64,000 nucleotides of DNA from Myxococcus stipitatus DSM 14675. GTDB lineage: Bacteria > Myxococcota > Myxococcia > Myxococcales > Myxococcaceae. Location of the stretch: positions 1,798,001 through 1,862,000 of the forward strand of contig NC_020126.1 of NCBI RefSeq assembly GCF_000331735.1. Reading direction: 5' to 3'. The notes under the pieces were generated by a model, which was not told the DNA's origin, made no database searches, and saw only the letters and a list, made by a program, of their open reading frames with translations. This document shows, piece by piece, positions 44,953-58,337 of the stretch; positions within the stretch are counted from its first letter, which is position 1, and every line of letters starts with the position of its first letter. The position numbers and the translations under genes were made by a program.

Positions 44953-46497
44953 ATGGAGGGCCGTTACTCACTCATCCACCACGTCCGCTCGCTGCTGGAG
45001 GACGAACAGGGCACCCTCTACAAGGAGGCGCCCTACCGCGTGGCCCTGTGCTACCCGAGCCCCTATCACGTGGGGATGAGCTCGCTGGGGTTCCAGGCCA
45101 TCTATCGCGAGATTCATGAGCACCCGGGGGCGACGGCGGAGCGCGTCTTCCTTCCGGACGACGTGGAGGCGTTCAAGCGCACGCGCGCACCCCTGTTCTC
45201 CTGGGAGTCGCAGGCACCTGTCTCCAGCTTCGCCATGCTGGCGTTCTCCGTCGCGTACGAGCTGGAGCTGACCGGTCTCTTCTCGATGCTGGAGCTGGCG
45301 GGGCTGCCATTGCTGGCGGAGGAGCGCCAGGGCGGACGGCATCCCTTGGTGGTCGCCGGGGGGCCGCTGACGTTCTCCAATCCGGATCCGCTGGAGCCCT
45401 TCGTGGACGTGCTCGTCCAGGGCGAGTCCGAGGACCTGATCCACGTCCTGGTGGAGGCGGCGGCTTCCATGGACCGCGAGGCGCTGTTGGATCATCTGGC
45501 GCGCACCCCTGGCTTCCGCGTCCCGGGGCGGGGCGGACAGCGCTACCACGTCGCGCGGGCGATGGACTCGAGGCTGCCCGCCCGCTCCCAAATCGTCACG
45601 TCGCATACCGAGCTGCGGTCGATGTTCCTCATCGAGCCGGAGCGGGGCTGCTCTCGGGGCTGTCACTACTGCGTCATGCGGCGCACCACCAACGGAGGGA
45701 TGCGCACGGTGCCTCCGGAGCGGGTGTTGTCGCTCATTCCGGATCATGCCCGGCGGGTGGGCCTGGTGGGCGCGGCGGTGACAGATCATCCCCGCATCGT
45801 CGAGTTGCTGCGCACCATCGTGGACTCAGGCCGCGAGGTGGGGGTGTCTTCGCTTCGCGCGGACCGGCTGACCCAGGAGCTGGTGAACCAGCTGCGCCGG
45901 GGCGGGGCGACGAACCTGACGGTGGCGGCGGACGGGGCCTCGCAGCGGATGCGGGACATGGTCGACCGCAAGCACTCGGAGGAGCAGATTGTCCGCGCCG
46001 CGGAGTTCGCGCGCACGGCGGGCATGAAGCAGCTCAAGGTGTACAACGTGGTGGGGCTGCCCTTCGAAGGGGAAGAGGACATCGACGAGCTCATCCGCTT
46101 CACCGCCGAGCTGTCGCGCATCCTGCCCGTGGCGTTGGGCGTGGCCCCCTTCGTGGCCAAGCGGAACACGCCCCTGGATGGGGCTCCCTTCGCGGGCATT
46201 CGCGAGGTGGAGACCCGGCTGGAGCGGCTGCGCAAGGGGCTGCGCGGGCGTGCCGAGGTGCGTCCCACGTCCGCGCGGTGGGCCTGGGTGGAGTACATGC
46301 TGGCCCAGTGCGGTCCGGAAGGCGGGTTGGCGGCGATGGATGCCTGGCGCGCTGGAGGCAGCTTCTCCGCCTGGAAGAAGGCCTTCGAGGGGCGGGGCTG
46401 CGAGCCCTACATGGCCCGGCGGGTGGAGGATGGTCGGCGCAACCCCACGCTCTGGCCCACTGTTCCGAAGGTGGCGCCGTCCGCGTCCGCCGCGTGA
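44953..46497 (+). CDS. Radical SAM protein with B12-binding-like N-terminal domain
   Basis: 514 residues. The [4Fe-4S] cluster motif C-x3-C-x2-C is seen as CSRGCHYC (about residues 235-242), preceded by FLIEPERG. The N-terminal half (YRVALCYPSPYHVGMSSLGF, LVVAGGPLTFSNPDPLEPF, VDVLVQGESED) has the Rossmann-like shape of B12-binding domains in the YgiQ and TIGR03960 type of radical SAM proteins, but I do not see the DxHxxG cobalamin motif. It could modify tRNA or protein side chains or a small molecule; the substrate is unknown. The start is 26 bases after the terminator of the receptor operon, so it must have its own promoter there. Confidence 0.8.
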   Translation: MEGRYSLIHHVRSLLEDEQGTLYKEAPYRVALCYPSPYHVGMSSLGFQAIYREIHEHPGATAERVFLPDDVEAFKRTRAPLFSWESQAPVSSFAMLAFSVAYELELTGLFSMLELAGLPLLAEERQGGRHPLVVAGGPLTFSNPDPLEPFVDVLVQGESEDLIHVLVEAAASMDREALLDHLARTPGFRVPGRGGQRYHVARAMDSRLPARSQIVTSHTELRSMFLIEPERGCSRGCHYCVMRRTTNGGMRTVPPERVLSLIPDHARRVGLVGAAVTDHPRIVELLRTIVDSGREVGVSSLRADRLTQELVNQLRRGGATNLTVAADGASQRMRDMVDRKHSEEQIVRAAEFARTAGMKQLKVYNVVGLPFEGEEDIDELIRFTAELSRILPVALGVAPFVAKRNTPLDGAPFAGIREVETRLERLRKGLRGRAEVRPTSARWAWVEYMLAQCGPEGGLAAMDAWRAGGSFSAWKKAFEGRGCEPYMARRVEDGRRNPTLWPTVPKVAPSASAA

Positions 46498-46591
46498 CGG
46501 GAAGGCGCAAGTGCCGGTGCACGAAGGGCCCTGCTTCCGCTAGAAGTCCGGTGGCGCCGATGGCCGGCGCCCAGAGGCAGCGGAGAATCAG

Positions 46592-47518
46592 GTGAGCACG
46601 CAGCGCGTGGACAAGGCGTGGCAGCAGAAGGGCCTCAAGGAGTACTCGACGGAGGCCCTGCTCGGTACGCTCGGCCACTACGGCATTCCCGTGGCCGAGG
46701 AAGACTTCCGGAAGCTCTCGGAGACGACCTTTCCTCTGGGCATCGCCCAGCACTGGAAGGCGAAGTGGAAAGGCACGGGCCCGTTCAAGGACTTCATCGT
46801 CGCGGCGGCGGTGGAGTTGTGGCGGCGCTGGCTGCCGGACCGTGTGGCCCCGCATGAGGTGACGGAGGCGCTGGCCTCGCTCATGAGGGCGCTGCTGCAG
46901 CTCCTCAATGGCGCCACCGACGCGCCCGTGGGCCCTGCGTTCGAGCGGATGACCACGCTGCGCTCTAAGATGCCCCTGGATGACAAGGGCGCTCCCCAGG
47001 AGCGCTTCATGCAGGAGTCGCTCGCGCCCTTCTCGGAGAAGGACGCGGAGTTCTTCGACCGGCTGGCGGAGACGCTGGCTCGCTCGGGCCATCCGGCGCA
47101 CGGCGACTCCTTCGCGGAGCTGGAGGAGTTCTTCCTGCCAGACCGCAAGGGCATCTCGAAGGCCATCGTGCGCGCGGCGCGCGGGGAGCAGGACGCGGCC
47201 GTGGTGGACCTCGTGAAGCTGACCGAGGACACGGCGCGCACGCCCATCGCCCGGATTCTGGCTGTGGATGGACTCATCCACCTCCAGGCGAACGGCCAGG
47301 CCGCCTCCGCGGGACGCATGTTGCTGGAGTGGGCCGAGTCGACGAAGGACCTGCACCTCGCGCTGGACCTGGTGCCGCGTCTGGAGCACGTCTACAAGGC
47401 GCAGAACGACCGAGTCTCGCTGCTGGAGCTGATGCAGACGGCCGAGCGTCTCGAGGCCGAGCACGACCGCGTGCACCCCGGTCACCGCCGCCACCGTCAC
47501 AATCACAACCACGGCTGA
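46592..47518 (+). CDS. Alpha-helical protein of unknown function with His-rich tail
   Basis: 308 residues from GTG with GGAGA upstream. Mostly helical: KEYSTEALLGTLGHYGIPVA, FKDFIVAAAVELWRRWLPDR and IARILAVDGLIHLQANGQ. The last 18 residues (RVHPGHRRHRHNHNHG) are His/Arg-rich, a likely metal-binding or nucleic-acid contact site. No signal peptide and no family recognised. Some passages resemble helical repeat proteins. It follows the radical SAM gene by 94 bases and may be cotranscribed, so a link to metal or cofactor handling is possible, but this is only suggestion. Confidence 0.7.
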   Translation: MSTQRVDKAWQQKGLKEYSTEALLGTLGHYGIPVAEEDFRKLSETTFPLGIAQHWKAKWKGTGPFKDFIVAAAVELWRRWLPDRVAPHEVTEALASLMRALLQLLNGATDAPVGPAFERMTTLRSKMPLDDKGAPQERFMQESLAPFSEKDAEFFDRLAETLARSGHPAHGDSFAELEEFFLPDRKGISKAIVRAARGEQDAAVVDLVKLTEDTARTPIARILAVDGLIHLQANGQAASAGRMLLEWAESTKDLHLALDLVPRLEHVYKAQNDRVSLLELMQTAERLEAEHDRVHPGHRRHRHNHNHG

Positions 47519-47693
47519 TGTCTCCCGCGCGGTGCACGATGGTCGTGCGCCGCGCGGTGCAGTCCTCCTGATGCGCTGAGCGGGCCCCTCGCCTGATGCG
47601 TGGTGCCCACCGCGCCCGGTGAGAGAGGCGCCTGGCGTGGAGCTCCCGTGCGCCGCGGAGGGCGCGTGCCGCGCCGGGGCCGAGCGCCTGGTC

Positions 47694-48374
47694 TCACTCC
47701 GCGGTGCTGGTGCCTTCCGCTCCGCCCTTGGCCTGCGTGCGCCGGGGCTTCCTCTTGCGAACGGGCTTGGTGTCCGAGGCCGCGGGTGGACCGTTCTCGG
47801 TGGTGGCCACCGTCGCGACCTCCTCCGCGGGAGGAGGGGCTTCGTCCTCCTTCGAGGGCAGCGGCGTCGAGCGCTTGAGGGGAATCTTGAGGACGTTGGG
47901 AACACCTTCCGACACGTCTCGCGTGGAGACGACGGCGCCCACGGTCGTGTAGCGGATGGCGCCTGTCTGCGTGAAGGCGTGCTTGAGCGGATACGACTTG
48001 GCCCTCGGGAGGAACCAGTCGCGCGCGGCCTTGAGCGGCAGCACGTGCATCTCTCCCTGCGAGAGGAACACGTACACCAGCAGGTCCGCCCCGCTGTAGA
48101 GGAAGCAGCCGGGCGTGTCCTTCTCGAGGTTGGACACCAGCTCGAAGAAGTAGCGCCGGCGAGTCGCGTTCCGGTCGCCCTTCACCTCGATGCCGCGCAC
48201 CTCCCCGGAAGGCAACTCCCAGAGGAGGTCCACCCCTCGGTGCTGGAAGCGCGGGTCCGACTGCACGTCATGAACGCGCGAGCCCGGCTCGGTTTCCAGC
48301 AACCACGCCCTTGCGTGCTGCACGGCGCGGTCGGCCGCGCCCTGCACGCCCTTCATGCTGAAGCTGCGTGCCAT
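47694..48374 (-). CDS. PD-(D/E)XK nuclease-fold protein
   Basis: 226 residues. The segment FQHRGVDLLWEL followed by GIEVKGD shows the D-x(~13)-E-x-K triad of the restriction-endonuclease fold in the right order (Asp, then Glu-Val-Lys). The remainder carries DLLVYVFLSQGEMHVLPLKA and a Lys/Arg-rich C-terminal tail (KPVRKRKPRRTQAKGG), suited to nucleic acids. It could be a DNA or RNA nuclease, or a structural relative such as a tRNA endonuclease or Holliday-junction resolvase. No modification methylase adjoins it, so it is not an obvious restriction enzyme. It lies 3 bases downstream of the DUF4920 gene. Confidence 0.6.
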   Translation of the reverse strand: MARSFSMKGVQGAADRAVQHARAWLLETEPGSRVHDVQSDPRFQHRGVDLLWELPSGEVRGIEVKGDRNATRRRYFFELVSNLEKDTPGCFLYSGADLLVYVFLSQGEMHVLPLKAARDWFLPRAKSYPLKHAFTQTGAIRYTTVGAVVSTRDVSEGVPNVLKIPLKRSTPLPSKEDEAPPPAEEVATVATTENGPPAASDTKPVRKRKPRRTQAKGGAEGTSTAE

Positions 48375-48377
48375 GTC

Positions 48378-48953
48378 CTACCGGCGCAGCTCGACGCCCG
48401 TCGCCACCAGCTGCACTTCGCGGGGCTTGCCGTCCGCGCCGCGCGGGACGATGGCGCCTTCGCTCTCGTAGTGGGACGCGTGGCTCTCACTCAGCTCCGC
48501 CACCTTCACGACGCCTTCCACGCGCGCCTGCGCGCCCGCGGAGTCGAGCGGAACGAAGAAGCCGTAGTCCTTGAACGTCACGCGCACGCCGGGGCCCTTC
48601 GCCGCGTCGGTGGCGAGCTCCATCCAGCAGCCCTTGCGCTCGCACGCCTTGCGCACGCGTCCCTCGAGCGTCACCGTCTTGCCCTCGTGCGGCTGGGGCT
48701 TGGTCAGCAGGTCCGCGAGCTTCACGGGGTTGGCGCCCTTGAGGGCCTCGCCACGGGTGAGCTTCCAGTTGTCCTGGGAAGAGGCGGCGGCCTCGGGCTT
48801 GGGCGCGGCCTTGGCGGCGTCGGCGGGGTGGTGGCAGTCGCTGGCGGCCGCCTTGTCCTCGCTCCCGGCCTTGGCGGGCGTCTTCTTGTCGCCAGCGAAA
48901 GCCAGCAGGGGAACAGCGACCAGCAGCATCAGGGACGTGCGGAGCGAGTTCAT
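48378..48953 (-). CDS. DUF4920 domain secreted protein
   Basis: 191 residues from ATG 48953, giving the signal peptide MNSLRTSLMLLVAVPLLAFA. After a Lys/Ala-rich linker with Cys-His-His, the second half carries VTLEGRVRKACERKGCWMEL and RVTFKDYGFFVPLDSAG, matching the DUF4920 family (possibly metal-linked OB-type fold, CxxxxGCW). The frame stays open for 24 codons upstream, but no signal peptide would fit there. A periplasmic or surface role is likely. It lies upstream of the nuclease-fold gene on the same strand; it and the DUF2752 gene on the other strand have their starts 89 bases apart. Confidence 0.8.
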   Translation of the reverse strand: MNSLRTSLMLLVAVPLLAFAGDKKTPAKAGSEDKAAASDCHHPADAAKAAPKPEAAASSQDNWKLTRGEALKGANPVKLADLLTKPQPHEGKTVTLEGRVRKACERKGCWMELATDAAKGPGVRVTFKDYGFFVPLDSAGAQARVEGVVKVAELSESHASHYESEGAIVPRGADGKPREVQLVATGVELRR

Positions 48954-49042
48954 GACTCGCTCGCTTAGCCAAAACTCGTTGCCCCGGCAAGACGAGGCCC
49001 GTACTACACTGTCACTCCCAGACACCTCTCGGCGGGTCGCGC

Positions 49043-49474
49043 ATGAAGGTCTTCATCCCTCCTCGCAATCGCCGGCTTGGCACGGTGGACTACATGGGGC
49101 TCATGGGCCTCGTGGGGTTGCTGGTGGCCCGATACATCCCGGTGGCCCGAATCATCCCGTTCTGGGGTTGTGTGCTGCGCGAGCGTACAGGGTGGCCCTG
49201 CCTCGGTTGTGGGCTGACCCGGGTGGCGGACCGGGTGTCCCACTTCAACTTCGAGGGCGCCTGGGAGGCCAATCCCCTGGGGACGGTGGCCGCCCTCCTG
49301 TTCGCCCTGGCGGCGGTGGCCATGGTAGTGCACCTGGTCTTCGCCGTCCCCATTCCTGAAATCCGGCTCTCGGCGAAGGAGTGGAGGGCGTTCCAGGTGG
49401 TGATGCCTGTCATCGTCCTGGTGAATTACGCCTACGTGGTGGTGAAGACGCGCTTCCCCCACCTGCTGCTATAG
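49043..49474 (+). CDS. DUF2752 membrane protein
   Basis: 143 residues. Three membrane segments: GLVGLLVARYIPVARIIPFW, TVAALLFALAAVAMVVHLVF and VVMPVIVLVNYAYVVV. Between the first and second is CLGCGLTRV, the CxxCGLTR signature of DUF2752 proteins. The family has no proven function; its invariant Cys pair faces the same side as a loop and could bind metal or heme. It precedes plsY by 11 bases and is probably cotranscribed with it. Confidence 0.85.
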   Translation: MKVFIPPRNRRLGTVDYMGLMGLVGLLVARYIPVARIIPFWGCVLRERTGWPCLGCGLTRVADRVSHFNFEGAWEANPLGTVAALLFALAAVAMVVHLVFAVPIPEIRLSAKEWRAFQVVMPVIVLVNYAYVVVKTRFPHLLL

Positions 49475-49485
49475 AGCGAGGTGTC

Positions 49486-50064
49486 GTGACTCTCGCGCTC
49501 GTGCTGCTGGGCTATCTCGCCGGCTCCATCCCTTTCGGTGTCCTGCTGACGCGGTGGCTGCGTGGCGTGGACGTGCGCCAAGGGGGCAGTGGAAACATCG
49601 GCGCCACCAACGTCACCCGGGTCGCGGGCAAGAAGCTGGGTGCGCTGGTGCTGGTGTTGGATGCGCTGAAGGGCGCGCTGCCGGTGGCGCTCGCGGTGCG
49701 GCTGGTGCCGGGCCAACCCCTGGTGCATGTGATGGTGGGGCTGGCCGCGGTGCTGGGCCATGTCTACCCGGTGTGGCTGAAGCTCCACGGGGGTAAGGGC
49801 GTGGCGACGGCGCTCGGGGTGTTGCTGGTGCTCGCTCCGTGGGCCGCGCTGGCCGCGGGCACGGCGTTCATCGCCATCTTCCTGCTGTCGCGAGTCAGCT
49901 CCCTGGGCTCGCTCTTCGCGGGCGCCACGGCGGTGGGCACGACGGCCTGCACCGCTCCGGCGACCGAATACACGGGCCTCTCAGCCTTCCTCTTCGTCGT
50001 CATGCTGTGGACGCACCGGAGCAACATCGGCCGGCTGCTGCGTCGCACCGAACGGCGCTTCTGA
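49486..50064 (+). CDS. plsY: Glycerol-3-phosphate acyltransferase PlsY
   Basis: 192 residues from GTG 49486 (GAGCGAGG upstream). Integral membrane enzyme transferring acyl groups from acyl phosphate to glycerol 3-phosphate, the first step of phospholipid synthesis with PlsX. The three cytoplasmic motifs are visible: SGNIGATNVTR (about residues 37-47), HGGKGVATALG (about 99-109) and a third loop around SRVSSLGS. AGSIPFGVLLTRWL is the first helix. The last 84 bases overlap rlmL on the other strand. The start lies 11 bases after the DUF2752 stop. Confidence 0.95.
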   Translation: MTLALVLLGYLAGSIPFGVLLTRWLRGVDVRQGGSGNIGATNVTRVAGKKLGALVLVLDALKGALPVALAVRLVPGQPLVHVMVGLAAVLGHVYPVWLKLHGGKGVATALGVLLVLAPWAALAAGTAFIAIFLLSRVSSLGSLFAGATAVGTTACTAPATEYTGLSAFLFVVMLWTHRSNIGRLLRRTERRF

Positions 50065-51222
50065 GCCTTCCTCGCCGCCCCCCGAGGCGCGGTAGCCGAG
50101 CAGGTTGCATTCGATGGGGCCGTTCCACAGCTCCCTGCGGGACGAGGGGCGCGCGTGGAAGGCGCTCTCGAAGGCGGGGTTGCCGCAGAGCACCCAGACT
50201 CGCCAGCCGGGCACGCGCAAGGCCTCGCCCAGCTTGTAATAGAAGCTCTTCATGCCCTTCTGCCCGCCCGTGCCAATGCGGTCTCCGTAGGGCGGATTGG
50301 TGAGCAGCAGGCCGTGGGTGGCGGGGAGGTGCGGCATCCGCGTGGCGTCGCCCTCGGTGAGGGAGATCTCCTCCGACAGCCTGGCGGCGCTCACGTTGCG
50401 TTGCGCGGCTTCGAGCGCCTCGGGGTCCTTGTCCAGGCCCCAGATGGGGACCTCCACCTTGCGCTCGTTGCGGCGGGCATCCGCGCGCAGGTCCGCGAGC
50501 AGCTCGCGAGCGCGCGCCCCCAGCTCCGGCCAGCGCTCCACCGCGAAGTCCCGGTTGAGGCCCGGGGCCCGCTTCCGCGCAATCATCCCGCCTTCAATCA
50601 GCAGCGTGCCGGAGCCGCACATCGGGTCGACGAGGGCTTCGTCTCCCGTGTAGCGCGCGGCGCGCAGGATGGCGGCGGCCAGCGTCTCCTTGAGCGGAGC
50701 GACGGTGGGGCGCACGCGATAGCCTCGGCGGTTCAGGGAATCGCCACAGAGGTCCAGCGAGAGCGAGAGGGTGTCGCGAGACAGGTGCGCGACCACGCTC
50801 ACGTCGGGGTCCTTCGTGTTGACGTCGGGCCGCGTGCCCACGACGTCGCGCATCCGGTCGACGATGGCGTCCTTCACCTTGAGGGCGACGAAGCCGGAGT
50901 GGCTGTGCTCGCTGTCCTTCAGCGTGGCGTCCACCGCGAACGTGGTGGTGGGCGTCAGGTGCTCTTCCCAGGGGACGCTCCTGACGGCCTCGTAGAGGCC
51001 CGCGGCGCCACGGGCCTCGAAGGCGCCCAGGGGGGGGTAGAGGACTCGCATCGCGATGCGAGACCAGAGGCAGACCATGAGCGCCTCGTCGAGCGAGGCC
51101 ATGAACCGCACGCCTCCTCGGTCCTGGCGGATGCGGCGCGCGCCGAGCTCCTTGAGCTCGTCCGCGAGCAGGTCCTCGGTGCCGCGAGCCGTGGTGGCGA
51201 AAAGGGCAATACGTTCAGCCAT
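49981..51222 (-). CDS. rlmL: THUMP-domain 23S rRNA N2-guanine methyltransferase (RlmL type)
   Basis: 413 residues from ATG 51222. N-terminal THUMP domain (ALFATTARGTEDLLADEL, ARGAAGLYEAVRSVPWEEHL) followed by the class I methyltransferase with VDPMCGSGTLLIEGGMIA (AdoMet loop) and LLTNPPYGDRIG (N-P-P-Y catalytic motif for exocyclic amino groups). The E. coli RlmKL protein has a second methyltransferase half, absent here, so this is the RlmL half only. It probably makes m2G in 23S rRNA. Its tail of about 28 acidic, low-complexity residues lies over plsY. The frame runs on to 51453 but without sensible sequence. Confidence 0.9.
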   Translation of the reverse strand: MAERIALFATTARGTEDLLADELKELGARRIRQDRGGVRFMASLDEALMVCLWSRIAMRVLYPPLGAFEARGAAGLYEAVRSVPWEEHLTPTTTFAVDATLKDSEHSHSGFVALKVKDAIVDRMRDVVGTRPDVNTKDPDVSVVAHLSRDTLSLSLDLCGDSLNRRGYRVRPTVAPLKETLAAAILRAARYTGDEALVDPMCGSGTLLIEGGMIARKRAPGLNRDFAVERWPELGARARELLADLRADARRNERKVEVPIWGLDKDPEALEAAQRNVSAARLSEEISLTEGDATRMPHLPATHGLLLTNPPYGDRIGTGGQKGMKSFYYKLGEALRVPGWRVWVLCGNPAFESAFHARPSSRRELWNGPIECNLLGYRASGGGEEGSEAPFGATQQPADVAPVRPQHDDEEEG

Positions 51223-51405
51223 GAGACCCCCGCCCATAAACGACCTGGGACCGCTTGGGAACCCACAAGACGCTGGAAGTGTGGCCCGCATGGTTTCCAC
51301 GGGCCCGGAATCCGGGGGGGGGCCGGCGGGCACTCGAGAGCCCGTATCGCCCGCTGGTGGCCTGGGAGGGGCCGCGGGTCTCCTCCCGACAAGCGCCGCG
51401 CCTGA

Positions 51406-51441
51406 AATGAAAAGGGGCGCCCGGATCTCGCCGGGCACCCC
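51406..51441 (-). terminator. Rho-independent terminator of ftsK
   Basis: As read on the minus strand, GGGGTGCCCGG (51441-51431) pairs with CCGGGCGCCCC (51424-51414) with one G-T pair and a 6-base loop, then TTTTCATTTCA follows. It lies 24 bases after the ftsK stop. Confidence 0.85.
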
Positions 51442-51465
51442 TGGGAACTTCATCCGTCTCGAGCG

Positions 51466-54543
<3,078 letters not shown>

Positions 54544-54746
54544 GACCTTCTTCCCTCTGCGCGTCTCAGCCGCGTAGCGGGCTGTAGCAATGCCCGCGAC
54601 GAGTGTAGGGAGGGAGGGGGTCTGGTCAATTTTCCGGCAGTCCCGCCGGATGACCCAGAAGGGGCCCGAGAGAGGGCCTACATTTCGGCTGCGCCTCCCG
54701 GAAGAGGGGGTATGGTGCCGCCACGAATTCTTGGAGGAGTATCGCC

Positions 54747-55076
54747 ATGTCGGACAACGAGAAGCCGTCCTCGACCGAAGAGGAGTACTTCGCTCGCGAG
54801 GAAATCGAGAAGAAGCGCAAGCTGGCGCTCCAGCAGGCCGCGCAGACCGCGGAGAAGCAGCGCGAGGACCTCAAGAAGCTGCACTGGATGAAGTGCCCCA
54901 AGTGCGGCATGGACCTGCAGACGCTCAAGCAGGGCAACGTGGAGCTGGAGACGTGCTTCAACTGTGGCGGCGTCTTCCTGGACTCGGGCGAGCTGGAGCA
55001 ACTGGTGAACCAGCACGGCCATGAGGGCAGTGGCAAGGTGATGGGCGCCATTCTCAACCTCTTCAAGCGCAAGTAG
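54747..55076 (+). CDS. Small zinc-ribbon (zf-TFIIB-type) protein
   Basis: 109 residues. The N-terminal half is a charged helical stretch (YFAREEIEKKRKLALQQAAQ) and the C-terminal half has CPKCGMDL and CFNCGGVFLDSGELEQL, a C-x2-C...C-x2-C zinc ribbon of the TFIIB-like family, with the usual Gly-Gly-Val-Phe-Leu-Asp sequence after the second pair. The role is unknown; such proteins are found as small regulators or subunit-like proteins. GGAGGAGTATCGCC precedes the ATG. It stands 23 bases before gatC and may be in the gatCAB transcript. Confidence 0.85.
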   Translation: MSDNEKPSSTEEEYFAREEIEKKRKLALQQAAQTAEKQREDLKKLHWMKCPKCGMDLQTLKQGNVELETCFNCGGVFLDSGELEQLVNQHGHEGSGKVMGAILNLFKRK

Positions 55077-55099
55077 GCCGCTTCGAGGAGGCATCGGTC

Positions 55100-55387
55100 A
55101 TGGCCCTCACGCTCGAGCAGGTGCGACACGTGGCCACGCTGGCGCGGCTGGCGCTGACTCCTGAAGAGGAGCAGCGCATGGCCACCCAGCTGTCGGCGGT
55201 GTTGGACGCGGTGGAGCAACTGCAGTCACTGGATGTGGGGGCCGTGGAGCCCACCTCTCACGCGACGCTCGCGGACTCGCTGTTGCGCGAGGACGTGACG
55301 CGGCCGTCGTTGTCGCCGGAGCAGGTGTTGGCCAACGCACCGGCGAAGGTGGGCACGTCGTTCGCGGTGCCCAAAATCATCGAGTAG
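55100..55387 (+). CDS. gatC: Aspartyl/glutamyl-tRNA(Asn/Gln) amidotransferase subunit C
   Basis: 95 residues, the normal length. Wraps around GatA and GatB and stabilises the amidotransferase. The sequence VRHVATLARLALTPEEEQRM opens it, then LQSLDVGAVEPTSHATLA, and the C-terminal AKVGTSFAVPKIIE docks to GatA. First gene of the gatCAB series with 18 and 30 bases to the following genes. Confidence 0.95.
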   Translation: MALTLEQVRHVATLARLALTPEEEQRMATQLSAVLDAVEQLQSLDVGAVEPTSHATLADSLLREDVTRPSLSPEQVLANAPAKVGTSFAVPKIIE

Positions 55388-55405
55388 CCCGGAGGGGCTC
55401 ACGCC

Positions 55406-56866
55406 ATGCAGCTCACGGACCTGTCGATGCTGGAGCTCGCGGAGAAGCTGGCCGCGGGCCAGGTGTCCTCCGTGGAAGCCACCCGCGCGTGCCTGGAGCG
55501 CATCCAGCGGGTGGATTCGACGATTCGCGCCTTCCTGCGCGTGGATGAGAAGGGCGCCCTCGCCGCCGCGGAGGCCAGCGATGCGCGCCGCCGCGCGGGC
55601 ACTCCGGCCAGCGCCTTGGACGGCGTCCCGGTGGGGCTCAAGGACCTCTTCCTCACCAAGGGACTGGAGACCACCGCCGGCTCGCGCGTGCTCGAAGGCT
55701 TCGTGCCGCCGATGGACGCCACGGTGGTGCGCCTGCTGCGCGAAGCGGGGTTGCCCCTGCTGGGCAAGCTCAACCTGGACGAGTTCGCGATGGGCTCGTC
55801 CAACGAGTCGAGCGCGTACTTCCCGACGCACAATCCCTGGGACGTGACGCGCACACCGGGAGGCTCCTCGGGAGGCTCGGCGGCGGCGGTGGCGGCGCGC
55901 GAGGTGTATGGCGCGCTGGGCACGGACACGGGTGGCTCCATCCGTCAGCCCGCGGCCTTCACCAACACGGTGGGGCTCAAGCCCACGTATGGACGCGTGT
56001 CGCGCTACGGCGTCATCGCGTATGCGTCGTCGCTGGACCAGCCCGGGCCCATGACGCGCACGGTGGCGGACGCGGCGGCGCTGCTCCAGGTGCTGGCGGG
56101 GCATGACCCGCTGGACTCCACCTCCGCGCCGGTGAAGACGCCGGACTACTCGGCCGAGCTGGAGGGTGGGGTGCGCGGGCTGAAGCTGGGCGTGCCTCGC
56201 GAGTACTTCGCGGAGGGCATGGACCCCGAGGTGGAGGCCGCCGTGCGCGGCGCCCTGCGCGAGTACGAGCGGCTGGGCGCGACACTGGTGGATGTGTCGC
56301 TGCCGCATACCCGGTACGCGCTGGCGACCTACTACCTCATCGCTCCCGCCGAGGCCTCCAGCAACCTGGCCCGCTACGACGGCGTGCGCTACGGCCTGCG
56401 CGCGAAGGATGCGAAGGGGCTCAAGGAGCTGTACGCGCTGACGCGTGAGCGGGGCTTCGGGGCAGAGGCGAAGCGCCGCATCATGCTGGGCACCTACGCG
56501 CTGTCGGCGGGCTACTACGACGCCTACTACCTGCGCGCGCAGAAGGTCCGCACGCTCATCCGCGAGGACTTCACGCGGGCCTTCCAGCAGGTGGATGCGC
56601 TCCTGGCGCCCATCTCTCCGGTGGCGCCGTTCAAGCTGGGCGAGAAGGTCAACGACCCGCTGTCCATGTACCTGACGGACGTCTACACCCTGCCGTGCAA
56701 CCTGGCCGGTGTGCCGGGCCTGTCGGTGCCCTGCGGCTTCACGAAGGCGGGGCTGCCGGTGGGGCTCCAGGTCCTGGGGCGGGCGTTCGACGAGGCCCTG
56801 CTGCTGCGCATCGCTCGTGCCTTCGAGCGCGAACACGACTTCTTCCGCCGCCTCGCGCCCGTCTAG
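55406..56866 (+). CDS. gatA: Aspartyl/glutamyl-tRNA(Asn/Gln) amidotransferase subunit A
   Basis: 486 residues. Amidase-signature glutaminase subunit that frees ammonia for transamidation of Glu-tRNA(Gln), perhaps also Asp-tRNA(Asn). The Ser-cis-Ser-Lys triad is intact: Lys in [10 protein letters not shown] (about residue 79), Ser in [13 protein letters not shown] (about 150-163) and Ser in [10 protein letters not shown] (about 174-183). The presence of gatCAB suggests the organism lacks a glutaminyl- or asparaginyl-tRNA synthetase, or uses the pathway alongside one. Standard length, no anomaly. Confidence 0.97.
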   Translation: MQLTDLSMLELAEKLAAGQVSSVEATRACLERIQRVDSTIRAFLRVDEKGALAAAEASDARRRAGTPASALDGVPVGLKDLFLTKGLETTAGSRVLEGFVPPMDATVVRLLREAGLPLLGKLNLDEFAMGSSNESSAYFPTHNPWDVTRTPGGSSGGSAAAVAAREVYGALGTDTGGSIRQPAAFTNTVGLKPTYGRVSRYGVIAYASSLDQPGPMTRTVADAAALLQVLAGHDPLDSTSAPVKTPDYSAELEGGVRGLKLGVPREYFAEGMDPEVEAAVRGALREYERLGATLVDVSLPHTRYALATYYLIAPAEASSNLARYDGVRYGLRAKDAKGLKELYALTRERGFGAEAKRRIMLGTYALSAGYYDAYYLRAQKVRTLIREDFTRAFQQVDALLAPISPVAPFKLGEKVNDPLSMYLTDVYTLPCNLAGVPGLSVPCGFTKAGLPVGLQVLGRAFDEALLLRIARAFEREHDFFRRLAPV

Positions 56867-56896
56867 GGCTCGAGGTCCGCACTCGGTGACTCCGCC

Positions 56897-58336
<1,440 letters not shown>

Positions 58337-58337
58337 C

